Positions 24,341-35,146 of a DNA stretch of 64,000 nucleotides are shown piece by piece. This DNA is from Chalara sp. BL73. Its lineage: Eukaryota > Ascomycota > Leotiomycetes > Helotiales. Each line of letters opens with the position of its first letter. Within the stretch, counting starts at the first letter, position 1. A program made the position numbers and the translations under genes. The notes beneath the pieces were generated by a model. The model did not search any database, was not told the origin of the DNA, and saw only the letters and a program-made list of their open reading frames with translations. The stretch covers positions 248,001 through 312,000 of the forward strand of contig CAKJVC010000160.1 in NCBI GenBank assembly GCA_918026815.1, in the 5' to 3' direction.

Positions 24341-24861
24341 TCAGAGCCTCGAAGACGAGATCTTGGAGCCCGGAGCCTCCCGATCACGCGTTGCAATTTC
24401 CATTCTCTCTTCATGCCGTTCCTTTAATTTCTCTTGCAGCTCTTTCGGCCCCTGTATCATTGGCATGCCTATATTAGGGCGAAGGCGATGTTTCAGCCCA
24501 TCAATTCTGCCAGCGGGGGGTAGTCCTCGGAATATGCATTGCGGCTTCCAGTATCCTACAAGAGCCAAATGGTGTGGAATGCTGCTCTTCCGTGGCCGAT
24601 ACTCTGCAACTCTTCCCGTTGGAGTTCGTGCTGGTTCTAACATATGGAATTCGCGTTTCAAATTCGCATTATATGCGTGCCTAATTTGCAAGAACCTTTC
24701 CAGTTATTGTACTTGAAGGTCAAGCTATTGAATTTGCCATTGACATCTGGGATACCGATCTCGCCCATATCGACGTCATAGGATGGTTCAGGCTCCATTT
24801 TTTGGTGCTCTGTCATAATGTAGCAATTTAATGTAGATGAATTTGGAATGCTGTTTGCCAT
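24341..24861 (-). pseudogene. Apparently frameshifted small gene, family unknown
   Basis: A minus-strand frame starts at 24861 (MANSIPNSSTLNCY...) and runs through FNSLTFKYNNWKG. A second frame one base away continues LERFLQIRHAYNANLKREFHMLEP... for about 120 codons to a stop at 24341. A missing base in TACAATAACTGGAAAGG at about 24704 would make one 165-170-residue protein with a charged C-terminal helix (ELQEKLKERHEERMEIATRD). No donor/acceptor pair gives the needed phase. It may instead be a sequencing error in a real gene, or two unrelated frames. Confidence 0.4.
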
Positions 24862-26199
24862 GCTTGTTTCGATATCGCGTGAACACGTGATGACGGGTAA
24901 CTACAATTCGTCTTTCTTCCAAACAACAGCTATTCAAGGACTGTAAAAGTTATACTGGTATAAAAACAGCTGAAATCAACAGTGGAGAATAAATTGTGCT
25001 GTTCTGTAAAATAGACTTGACCTTTTTACCAGACACTTCAACCCAGGAATTTCCTAAAGAGAACGACAAGTGAGTCTAGAAAAATTGCACTTGTAGACAC
25101 TCGAAGTTTGTCATTTTTGTAATTCAGTGTTTTGGCTCGCTGCTTAAGGTAATAGTCAAGCATATAAGTAACAAAACTGAGCAGCCAACTTCTCTGCAGT
25201 ACTCATACCAACATTCTATGGACATTTCCCTGGAAACTTGGGAACAAGCACTTGTCTTGAAATAGCTCAACTATCGACCATTCCTGAGTGGAGCATGGTA
25301 GCAGAAAGAGCGCTTTGTGAGTGCTATTACGGACTGGTAAAATGCCCGCGTTCTACCCTTACCAGTTTGTTACTTGCACTAGTCTTAACTCCCAGCAGAG
25401 GGGACATGGAGGAACGACTGACTGATCCCCTTGAGCCAATATGGCATACTCAACGAGGGGAAACGAGAATCTCCGACATCTTGTTGTGAAGAAGCATGGG
25501 ATACTAACCCTGAGCTCGTTGCTTCGTCTCAGAACTCACCGCCGCCAACATCCCCAACTATGTCGAATACCTGCTCCCACATAAGAATGCTTCGTTCTAT
25601 GGGGCAAGATGCCATAGTAGACACATATAAGGCTGATGAGAATAGATTGAATAGCGGAGAGGAACTTCAACTAAAGTTTCGCGAGCATCTCCTTGCTCCA
25701 AAGATGGAGCAGTTACTTAGCTCGTGAGGCGAGTTTCTTCGCTTGTCGCTCATATTTAGATGAACTTGCGCTATTTCTCTGTACATGATAGGCTATTGCA
25801 CCACAATCTTCCACAAACATTTGTACCAAGAGTCGCAAACTCAACAGGTGATCTTCAGGGCCTTCTGCCCCCTTATTTTTGACTTGTATATCTGCACGAA
25901 ATCTTAGCCTGGCACAGGCAACATGACCTCTCCCTGAAGAAGGATCTATGATGCATGTCTAGATGAATGACATTCCTCCGCCTTGTAGCTTTCTCAACTT
26001 CTTCAGGAGCTATCATGAAGATCACACCCCCGTTCTTGCAGCGTCTAGAAAAAAAACTATGAATTTTCGTGAGTTCCAAAGAGAGTTTTTTTTGGCCAGT
26101 AAGTACTAGCAATACACTCCCTCAAGACTCTCCAGAGCACCTTTCCGGGAACACTCATACAAATAACACAACAACTCCACCGCCTTCGCTTAAGCAACT
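24862..26199. other. Gene-poor stretch with possible degraded coding segment at 25.2-25.75 kb
   Basis: Bases 25238-25727 (+) contain overlapping open frames. One reads ...SELTAANIPNYVEYLLPHKN... near 25530 and another reads ...LNSGEELQLKFREHLLAPKMEQLL. Both look protein-like but no single reading frame or intron set joins them. I cannot assign a family. Confidence 0.3.
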
Positions 26200-26346
26200 A
26201 TGAAGACCATCATATTCCTTGCAGTACTTACTTCAACCACTTTCACAGCGCCATTCCAGCAGCCTCATGTATCCTTCTCATCAATGGAAGAGCTAGCAGC
26301 TGAATTAAACCTTAAGGATATATTGGGATTGTGGTTCGCAGCCTAA
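26200..26346 (+). CDS. Candidate small secreted peptide (48 residues)
   Basis: An ATG at 26200 opens a 48-residue frame with a typical signal peptide (MKTIIFLAVLTSTTFTAP, cleavage likely after TFTA). A short mature peptide follows, with an amphipathic segment MEELAAELNLKDILGLW. It has no cysteines. The leader upstream is CA-rich (AAATAACACAACAACTCCACC), common before fungal start codons. It is too short for domain detection and could also be the first exon of a longer gene. An effector-like or peptide-precursor role is speculation. Confidence 0.4.
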   Translation: MKTIIFLAVLTSTTFTAPFQQPHVSFSSMEELAAELNLKDILGLWFAA

Positions 26347-27522
26347 TCCTCCGCCATAGTAACCCCGCAGACTGCAGTGCGAGGCGGCAAATTGATAATG
26401 CGAGGTATGACCTGGCAATCTATCAAGCGAGCCCTGTACATTGTAGTGTGAAGCGTGATTAGGTGCGAGTATGAATATGGTCAAGTAAAGAGAAGATCTG
26501 GGAGAATGGGCGGCGGATTTAGGGGCAGTGACTGTGTTGGTCTGAGTGGCTAAAGCCCGCCCAGGGAAGCAAGCAAACATTATTGCTCTTCTTAGATCCT
26601 ATGCGCTCGACACCTTGAGAAAAATGATGTCTTGGCGGTTACCTTTTCATGACTTGAGCTACGTGGTTAGTTGCATAATGGATCTCATTACTTCGTCTTC
26701 TGTCACTGATATACTTAAGCACATGGGATATACACTGGTATGGCGAAGCTTGATGTAGATAGGAATTCACACATCAAATAACTTGCAGAATAAGAGAACT
26801 CTGAATATAGATGGAACTCAATAGTCTTAGCCCGCCAAAGAATCGGCTTTTCTAATCTGGAGCGATAGCAAGAGAGATGACACGAAGCAACATAGAACCA
26901 GCATTTTTGACATCCTGACTGCAGGCCGCTAAAAGAACACCTATGAAACTCAAGAAATGAGGCGGTGAATATTAAGAAGAGGCCCAAACTGTGTTGTATT
27001 CTATCTTAAGGCTGAAGTGAATGCTGTGCAGGGGATATTAATAGAAAGGAACGCCTCAGCCACTCCATAACCCCTTTCTGCCCCGCGACACGTGATTGGA
27101 GAATACCTTGGCCATGAAAGTTCCAGATACTTCGTCGTGTTCGGACGCAAATTAAGGATGGTTTTTGGATGAACACAAGGCTCAATGAACAAGTTGCCTA
27201 TATGACTAATTACTAAAAGAAAGAAACACCGTCTCATTTTCATAACTAGTGCGAGTTTAGTAGGGGTTTTGAGCCGTTTAGTGAGAAGTGTCCTTTTTTC
27301 CAGCAGCAGTTTTAAAGTTCTGGGTTGAGGCGCAAAGGACAGGTTGAGTAAATTGGCGAACCAATCAGCGCCAGCCGATCTTAGCTTGGCCAATGCTAAT
27401 CGCAACTGTGTTCTTAAGCTTCCACGGATTTAAATATACGCACTCGCCCAGCTCCTTTCAAAAAAGTCAAGCACTTTCACCACCACCCCATCACCTATAG
27501 TCACATTGATCAGAGCATCAAG
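26347..27522. other. Intergenic region and promoter of the BiP gene
   Basis: I see no supported gene. Bases about 27088-27100 contain ACACGTGATTGG, that is CCAATCACGTGT on the other strand: a CCAAT box fused to a CACGTG core. A second CCAAT (27361) and a third (27391) lie nearer the gene. The segment TTTAAATATACG at about 27429 is TATA-like. A 134-codon minus-strand frame at 27001-27405 overlaps these elements and is probably fortuitous. Confidence 0.45.
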
Positions 27523-29705
27523 ATGGCAGGAGGGAACAGATCCTCCCTCTTTCTAGGCCTCAGTGCCGTTTTCTATCTCGTCCTTTTATTTTCCCCATTA
27601 GCGTTTGTTCAGCTAGTTTCGGCTGAGGGCACCGATGCTCAAGAGCCATTAGCGGAGAACTATGGTACCGGTATGTACTCTTTCCTATCCCACCAGCAGT
27701 TTCAGGAACCGTTTACTAACAGCACGCGACAGTCATTGGTATCGATCTTGGAACCACATACTCCTGTGTCGGTGTGATGCAGAAGGGCAAAGTTGAAATT
27801 CTAGTCAATGACCAAGGAAACCGGATAACACCTTCATACGTCGCTTACACCGATGAGGAGAGACTCGTTGGAGACGCAGCCAAGAACCAGGCTGCCGCCA
27901 ACCCACAGAACACCATCTTTGATATCAAGTAAGTGTTTGCTTCTTGCAATCTGTTCTTTCCTATTCTGACAGCTGTTCTTAGGCGATTGATTGGTCGCAA
28001 ATACTCAGATAAAGATGTCCAAAGTGACATGAAGCACTTCCCATTCGAGGTCATCCAAAAGGATGGCAAACCTTCCGTCCGTGTCAAGGTCAATGGTTCC
28101 CCAAAGACCTTCACCCCTGAGGAAGTCTCCGCTACCATTCTCATAAAGATGAAGGAGGTCGCCGAGTCATACTTAGGAAAGAAGGTTACACACGCAGTTG
28201 TTACTGTTCCAGCCTACTTCAACGATAACCAGAGACAAGCGACCAAGGATGCTGGAGCGATTGCCGGTTTGAACGTCCTTCGTATCGTTAACGAGCCTAC
28301 CGCAGCCGCTATTGCCTATGGTCTTGACAAGACTGGAGGGGAGCGCCAAATCATTGTCTACGATCTTGGAGGAGGAACCTTCGATGTGTCCCTCCTTTCT
28401 ATTGACCGTGGTGTGTTTGAGGTTCTCTCCACCGCTGGTGATACCCACTTGGGAGGAGAGGATTTCGACCAAAGAATCATCAACTACTTTGCCAAGAAAT
28501 ACAACAAGGAGAACAATGTCGATATCACCAAGGACCTGAAGACTATGGGTAAATTAAAGCGCGAGGCTGAGAAAGCCAAACGTACGCTCTCCTCCCAGAA
28601 GACCACCCGTATTGAAATCGAAGCTTTCTTCGAAGGCAAGGACTTCTCTGAGACCCTCACCCGGGCTAAGTTCGAAGAGCTTAACATTGATCTTTTCAAG
28701 AAGACGCTCAAGCCCGTTGAACAGGTCCTTAAGGATGCCAAGGTTAAGAAGGGTGAGGTTGACGACATTGTTTTGGTCGGTGGTTCCACTCGTATCCCCA
28801 AGGTTGTTGAGCTTCTTGAGGAGTACTTCGGAGGTAAGAAGGCCAGTAAGGGTATCAACCCTGATGAGGCCGTCGCATTTGGCGCTGCTGTCCAAGGTGG
28901 TGTCTTGTCTGGCGAGGAGGGAACTGAGGAACTCGTTCTCATGGACGTCAATCCATTGACTCTTGGTATCGAGACCACCGGAGGTGTTATGACCAAGTTG
29001 ATCCCAAGAAATACCGTTATCCCAACCCGCAAGTCACAGATCTTTTCGACCGCCGCTGATAACCAGCCAGTCGTCTTGATCCAGGTCTTCGAGGGAGAAC
29101 GTACCATGACTAAGGATAACAACCAACTTGGTAAATTCGAGTTGACCGGTATCCCAGCCGCCCCACGGGGTGTGCCTCAAATCGAGGTCTCTTTCGAGCT
29201 TGACGCCAATGGAATCTTGAAGGTTACGGCTGGTGATAAGGGCACTGGAAAGACCGAGTCCATCACTATCACGAACGATAAGGGACGTCTCACTCAAGAA
29301 GAGATCGACCGTATGGTTCAAGAGGCTGAGAAGTATGCCGATGAGGACAAGGCCACCAAGGAGCGTATTGAGGCTCGTAACGGTCTTGAGAACTACGCCT
29401 TCTCCCTGAAGAACCAGATCAACGACGAGGAAGGTCTTGGAGGCAAGGTTGATGAGGATGACAAGGAGACAGTGAGTTGAACCTCTAAAGTATCGAGACG
29501 AAGCATTGCTAACATTTCCAAGCTTCTTGATGCCGTCAAGGAGACCACCGAGTGGCTAGAGGCAAATGGCGCCACCGCCACCGCCGAGGATTTCGAGGAG
29601 CAGAAGGAGAAGCTCTCGAACGTCGCATACCCTATCACCAGCAAATTATACAGCGGAGGACCAGATGGAGGAGCCGATGAGCCCTCTTCTCATGACGAGC
29701 TGTAG
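27523..29705 (+). CDS. KAR2: BiP/KAR2, ER-lumenal Hsp70 chaperone
   Basis: There are four exons (27523-27670, 27733-27928, 27983-29471, 29523-29705), 671 residues, all phases consistent. An N-terminal signal peptide ([26 protein letters not shown]) precedes the Hsp70 nucleotide-binding domain. The three Hsp70 signatures are present: [30 protein letters not shown] and [13 protein letters not shown]. The interdomain linker region ([20 protein letters not shown]) and the substrate-binding domain follow. The protein ends in SHDEL, the ER retention signal. BiP folds secretory proteins, drives translocation and controls the unfolded-protein response. Length and intron layout are normal for filamentous fungi. 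Confidence 0.98.
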
Positions 29706-30274
29706 ATTGGTTAGATGGAGTTAATAAAGGGACGTTTGATGCATTTTTACTGCGGGATCTTTTTGTTTTTCTTCGTCGGAAGTTTGGGGGTGCAAAGGGC
29801 AGGTGCATTTTTCGCGCGTGTATCATAAAAGCATAAGATTGCAATGCATACCCAGATTTTGATAGAGTTTATTGCGTTTCTTTGTGCCTTCGTGTTTCTA
29901 ATTATGCCCCCGTTCGTCAAGTGATAGTTAGTCCTAGGTTTCAGGGTTCTGGGTCAATTAAGGCTAGTTCTGGCTAGAGAAACCTCTAAACGGGCTTGTT
30001 GACGAGCGTTCGTGTTCTGTCTGACAGGCTTTCCTCGAAACACCTCCGCATCTGTAGCTTGAAGATACCATTTCACTGGAACTACAGCGATGAATAAACA
30101 AGCAACTGCTTAAAATATAATACTCCAGCGAAATTCTTGAGTACAAACTCAACAAGTGTTCTTGTGACTAGTTCGAGGGTTATGATGGGTTATTCCTCCA
30201 TCATGTGGAGAATATTAAGGAACAGTTGATGGCCCAATAACTTATTACCTGTTTAGACCCATATATCGTCGCCC
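29706..30274. other. 3' flank between convergent BiP and SH3b-like genes
   Basis: This is AT-rich 3' flanking sequence of two convergent genes. I see no gene. Confidence 0.45.
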
Positions 30275-31479
30275 TTATGTAAACCTATAACACCGCGGGA
30301 AGCGATAATCTTTCCCAACCATCAGCCTCTTCCTTGCTTTCCCTGAAGCCAAAAAAGAAAAGGAAACAGTTATGGGCCGGAAAAGAGGGAAGGGGAAACT
30401 TACTATCGCCTTCAGGACTTTGCCAAAAATCCACACTTCTCACATAGCAGAAATCCGTAGTAAGGCTCCAATACCGATCCGTCGCGTTCTCGGGATTCTC
30501 TACAACTTCCAGGCATTGTAGCCAGACCTCTCGCTCCCACGGATACCGGCGCACCACGGTGCTGTTCACCCGCGCTTCTCTGTGGCACAACGCGTAGTCT
30601 TCGCCTACGGTGACATTGACGAGGTAGCGTTTATCGAACTGTGGCTGAGGATGCGGCGCGATGGTTGAGTCTTGGGCCGCTGAGCGATCGTCGGGTGAGA
30701 CGGCATCGGCGCTGCTGGTGGAGTTTAGTGATAGGTTGGGAATAGGACCGCAGGCTTCGAGCTCGGTCTTGTCTACTTTTTCTGTGAGGTGGATTTGTGC
30801 TACGTAGCAATTTTGCGTGGTTTTCACCCACGTTCTTTTCGGTTCATCGCGATTAGTTAAGTGGCTTGGTGCTGGATGTTCTATGGAGGAAGTAGGGCTT
30901 ACGCATCGTTGATTATCTGATCTTCGTTGTCTGCGTAGCAGGTTACGGTGAGGTCTTTGCCGTATTTGTGGTATGCGATGTAATCTGCGCCTCGCCACGG
31001 CGTAATCATGCATTCGGCCATGTATTTTGTGCGTGCTGGTGCTTCGGTGTAGAATTCTCGCTCGGAGGCGGCACCACAGTATGGGAGATCTTCCTCATCT
31101 TGTGCATAGCCACCCATTAGTTTATGCTTTGTCACGGTGACTGAGGCTACTTACAAGTGCCGTTGTATGTGGTGAGGTCATATTGAGTTACGTAGCAGTT
31201 GTCAGTGGTTTGTAACCAGGTCCTGGGTTTCGAATTAGCCAAGATTTCAGAGGTTTTGATAGTGGTGACATACGTATCTCCACCAATTTCAGTGCCCCGA
31301 GTCCAGCAGGTACTAGTAACGCTTTGTCCACTATCGTATGCTGCTATGTTTGCACAAAGCGAGTACGGGCACTTTTTGCACTCGGTATTCATACCACGCT
31401 CCACCGTATTGGTTATATTCGGTACAGGCTCTTGTGCCAAAGCCGCCGCAATGAGTAACGAATAAATAAAGAACGCCAT
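30275..31479 (-). CDS. Secreted Cys-rich protein with two SH3b-like modules
   Basis: This five-exon model (31479-31274, 31222-31155, 31098-30903, 30834-30404, 30342-30275) gives 322 residues. The signal peptide is MAFFIYSLLIAAALA. Two related modules end in the same pattern: TSTCWTRGTEIGGDT-TWLQTTDNCYVTQ and TVTCYADNEDQIINDA-TWVKTTQNCYVAQ. This C(W/Y)...TW-x-x-T-x-NCYV pattern resembles fungal secreted SH3b-like domains. Each TW joint is split by an intron at the same place, which supports the model and implies duplication of an exon unit. The first intron is 51 nt and in frame, so an unspliced reading stays open. N-glycosylation sites (NGT, NST, NVT) are present. Function is unknown; cell-wall or extracellular binding is plausible. 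The last exon (about 22 codons) is the least certain. Confidence 0.72.
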
Positions 31480-31996
31480 CTCAATTTGTTTCTACGAACA
31501 AGATAACTTAAGGAGATCACCATCATCGTCACAGAATAAAGGTTGTAATATAGGTCCAATGGTAGAAAGTTTCTCCGAATCCCATATGGAAATGCAGTGT
31601 AACTGCCTCGTATTCTTCATTATCCGCATCCTTCATATCGCACAACATAATTGACAGTTAGAACTATTGACTGAACCTTCCAAACGCAGGAATAGATCGT
31701 CGTGTGCCTGCCAAACGGATGATCTCCCCGCACGGTACCACTTGGCATGCAGTGTTGCCTCCCAAATTCAGCCTAGAGGGCATATTGGCTAAACAAGTTT
31801 CCCCTGAACTGACTGCAGCTCTTTTATGTTGCGTACAGGTGTTTGGAAAATTGGACAAAATATTGGAGGAGAAAGTATGAAAATGGCTATTCTATATATG
31901 TATGCAGCAACAGCCCGGTCTATGTACTATACGCTTTCAATCCATTAAACGACAGTCTGCTTAAACGAACAGGAGAGGCTACATGAGAGTCTGCTC
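31480..31996. other. Intergenic region
   Basis: About 515 bases lie between two minus-strand secreted-protein genes, holding the promoter of the SH3b-like gene. A 64-codon minus frame at 31664-31858 is unsupported. Confidence 0.4.
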
Positions 31997-32931
31997 TTAC
32001 TCGTATTTCAAACCACTTACACCACGAAATCTGTAGAGACTTTTTGGCTTGGAGGATTTTGTTTCGTTTACCGGAGGCGGAATGTTAAAGCTAGGCGGCG
32101 CAAGCCCCTGCGCTCGACGCTTTGCGTGTTTCTCGGCTGCTTTGCTCGCCCTACTGAGCCCGATAACTGGTTGTCTTTTTGAGTTTTTACCAACAGTAGA
32201 CTGGAGGGGCGGCCTCAGTTGATTAGCCCTCCGTGCCAGCGCTCGACTTGCCCGTCTTGGAGAACTCGTAGACCTTGCCGCAACCAGGTCGACTCCATAC
32301 TGTCCAAAAATATCATGGTACTGGAGTCTGGCGGCGGGATCTGCTGTAGCGGCAGGGAGCGTCGCTAGTCAAGAAGTTAGTACCCAAAGATGTAATCAAA
32401 AGGAAAACACGGACAGCTGAGAGCCCAGCCTAAATATGTGTCGGTATCGCCTGCAGCGAATGTGGTACCGTCTTTCAAGATGCACCCTTTACATTGGAAG
32501 GTCAGAGCAAAATGTGTCTCGTTGACATATGTTCCGTTTAACACTGGATTGATGGAATAAGCGCCAGTGACTCTTGGAGGCGGGGAATATGCTCTAGAGA
32601 GAGTCAGTATATCGAGGTTTCCGTAAGGAGAATTAGCATACGTTGCTTTGCGAAATGAGGAGATAACCTGATTTCCATTAGGCCAGGCTGCTATTAGCAG
32701 TTTTCCAACCATCGATCCACCAAGCGATACTCCTGCCCAACCATCCTTTAGTCCAATTAAAAGGCCAGTGAAGTCAGTTGTTGGGCTCGATGGCAGAGAT
32801 ATGCCAAAGCTGTAGCCACTCGGATCTGAGAAAGCTTGGTATGTTATCTGCGTTCGAGGATCTGTGTAAGGAGTTGTCTGAGCTGTCGCGGAGACTGCGA
32901 AGAAGCCGTATAGGAAAGAAAAGGACCTCAT
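31997..32931 (-). CDS. Secreted CDH-type cytochrome b domain (AA8-like) protein with basic C-terminal tail
   Basis: There are two exons (32931-32415 and 32364-31997), 294 residues. I chose the ATG at 32931 rather than one 17 codons upstream because it gives a signal peptide (MRSFSFLYGFFAVSATA). The mature part matches the cellobiose-dehydrogenase cytochrome domain: YTDPRTQITYQAF, GWAGVSLGGSMVGKLL (candidate axial Met) and ETHFALTFQCKGC (candidate axial His). The intron is 50 nt with a GTCCGT donor and a GGTACTAAC branch. Removing it joins YLGWALS to STLPAATADPAARLQYHDIFGQYGVDL, the expected family sequence. No flavin dehydrogenase or DOMON-cyb561 domain follows. Instead there is an about 75-residue Arg/Lys/Ala/Pro-rich tail. 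Family members transfer single electrons extracellularly, including to LPMOs such as the one at 1376. Confidence 0.85.
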
Positions 32932-33411
32932 TTCGATAATTTGGGGGAGAGAGCCTAAAAAGAAGCCGTGGCGAAATGGCACGCCGTTTTACCTATCTGG
33001 TGAGTCTTTATAAGAACCACGAACTATAGAATCGGGCACGTCACTTTAGAGAAGGTGGCCTCACCTACCTGAGAATGATTCAGCGGCAATCAACTTTCAA
33101 TATAATTTTTGTCGGAAAGACGGTCAGGTAGAAAGAGTGCAGGAGGGATCTCCCTTTCTAGTTAAAGCCGAGACTGATTAAGAATATAGTTCTATTTATT
33201 GGGCAGCCAAAAAGTTCTTCCAGGCCCGAAGTTCCTTCGGAATTCTGCAATTGATTAGACGCTGTCGGTAGTTATATGAAATGATGGTCGGATTTTGGAA
33301 CGGCTGTTTCGGTTAATCTCACACGAAGCGAGGCAATATATCTGAGGCGGATACTTTGCAACGGGCACACATATATTTGGTCTGAATTTGGATTTACTCT
33401 CAACCTCCAGT
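32932..33411. other. Intergenic region
   Basis: This stretch holds the promoter of the cytochrome-domain gene and the 3' flank of the enoyl-CoA hydratase gene. I see no gene. Confidence 0.4.
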
Positions 33412-34781
33412 CTATAATTTCGATTTCTTGGACTTGGCTGCACATGGTTAAAGCGATTTTCGCTGGAAGCGGGATTGATTTACCTTCTAATTCCGCTCTT
33501 TTAGCAGCAAAACGCGCGAAAGGCGTGCCATCCACAAACCTTTCGGCAAGAGCATCAACACTGTTCACTACCGCCAGGAGTCTTCCATCCCTCAATTGCA
33601 CGTTCTGTAGTCTCTTCGTTTCCATCATACTCTTCAGATGAGAACTAAAGTTAGCTTCTTTCACTTCAGAGATACAAGCGGAGTTTGAGAACAGTACTGA
33701 AACGTAATTACCATCAAAGTATGGTTTGAACTATCACGTCATGAAGAAAGAAATCACTAGCAAGCTTTCCTAGAGCTTTAAGTTTTAAATGACTTACTTT
33801 TGCGTCATTCACTTCCAGCTGCGCCTCAAGAAACTTCTTCACACTCTCATGAAAACCTTCAACTGGAAAAATGCGATTTATAAGGCCCCATTCAAGAAGT
33901 TCTTGTGCAGTGAGCTTCCGACCAAACATGAAGAAGTCATTGGCACGGTGGACGCCTATTGATTGGGCAAAGTTGATAGCAGACCCATTCTCTGGAACTA
34001 GCCCTAGAGCCGAAAATGGGACTTGCAAGTAGGCTGTTTCGGATGCGAGAACGATATCCTATATCAAAATCTCGGAATTAGTTTTGCCTATTTGAGTATG
34101 CTTCTAGAGTATGGAGCAGTTCCAAGCCGTATTACTCTCAAGAGATGTTCAATGAGCACACCCATGTCTGAAATGTAAAACAGCCTACGAAACTTTCCAG
34201 TATTGCGGATTGTACTCTGGGAAGCTGACACTTACCGCCACACCTTGGAACCATGCCGCTCCACCTCCCACTCCTGGGCCATTCAGAGCAAGGACAAAGA
34301 CCTTCTTGTGGTCGATGATAGAGCGAAGCATCTGGTCTCAGTCAAAATGAAGCCAGTTTTGTGCTCTGCGGAATACTTACCTCCAGTGCTGGCATGAATC
34401 GAGTTAGATAAGCTATCTTCTTTTCTGTAACATTGGCATATTCTCTGCTGGTGGCTAGTCCGGAACCTGGAACACAAGATAATCAGCAGCTCCGACATGT
34501 TGAACTTGTCTATGCCAACCTCTAACATCGGCACCTGCCGAGAAGAACCGTCCCTCTCCAGTGAGAACCGTAAAGCAAGTATCTGGATCCTCATTGAATG
34601 TGCGAATAGCGTCAATGGTCTCTTCCATTAACTTTCCGCCGAAGGAGTTAAGCTGTTTAGGCCGGTTGAACTATTTAGTTGTTAGTGTAACTTGTACAGT
34701 AAATATTTATGTAATGGTTACTTTGATAATGCCTATTTGGCCCGTTTTCTCCACGATAATATCTGAATATTTAGTTGCCAT
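33412..34781 (-). CDS. Peroxisomal enoyl-CoA hydratase/isomerase with SKL signal
   Basis: This seven-exon model (34781-34722, 34670-34520, 34466-34381, 34331-34236, 34058-33798, 33631-33484, 33437-33412) gives 275 residues. The crotonase fold is clear: FNRPKQLNSF, FFSAGADVRG, then NGPGVGGGAAW forming the oxyanion hole, and LQVPFSALGLVPENGSAINFAQSIG. Splicing the last 47-nt intron turns the ending from a long basic extension into AELEAKSKKSKL, whose SKL is a perfect PTS1. The DAK-SMMETKRLQ junction also restores family sequence. The intron 2 donor is the unusual GTTGGC. It is divergent from the VOC gene at 35147, with 365 bases between, so the two may share a promoter. It is a paralogue of the gene at 5363. 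Confidence 0.87.
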
Positions 34782-35146
34782 GGTGTTCTAGCCTACGATT
34801 ACAGAGGAGAAACCGTTGGTTATGAATCGCTGGATATTGATCTGTAAAAGAAACTTATGACTCAGGAAGAAGACAATAAATTTTCTTGGGATAAAGTATA
34901 ACTGCGAGAGTCGTAGTCAATAATTCGAAATAGTTGCTGGTTGTAGTAGTAGCCTCTAGCAAAGATTACGCCGTCATCTCGTACTCGGCAATGGACGTGG
35001 GGAACCTCGGCTGACTTTTCTTCACAATGGTTGAACTCTTTAACTTACTGAGCCTGTCCGTAATGATCTGATTAAATAACTAAGGAGCTCCTGGGCTGCC
35101 GCCGCTCATATCAAATTATTGAACGGTCTTGAGACCGTCTCCAATC

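Noticed and set aside
27001..27405. 134-codon minus-strand open frame upstream of BiP
   Set aside because: It overlaps the BiP promoter region, has no domain or conserved-looking motif, and there is no intron or start evidence.
28484..29122. 212-codon minus-strand open frame
   Set aside because: It is antisense to the BiP main exon, a common effect of strong codon bias.
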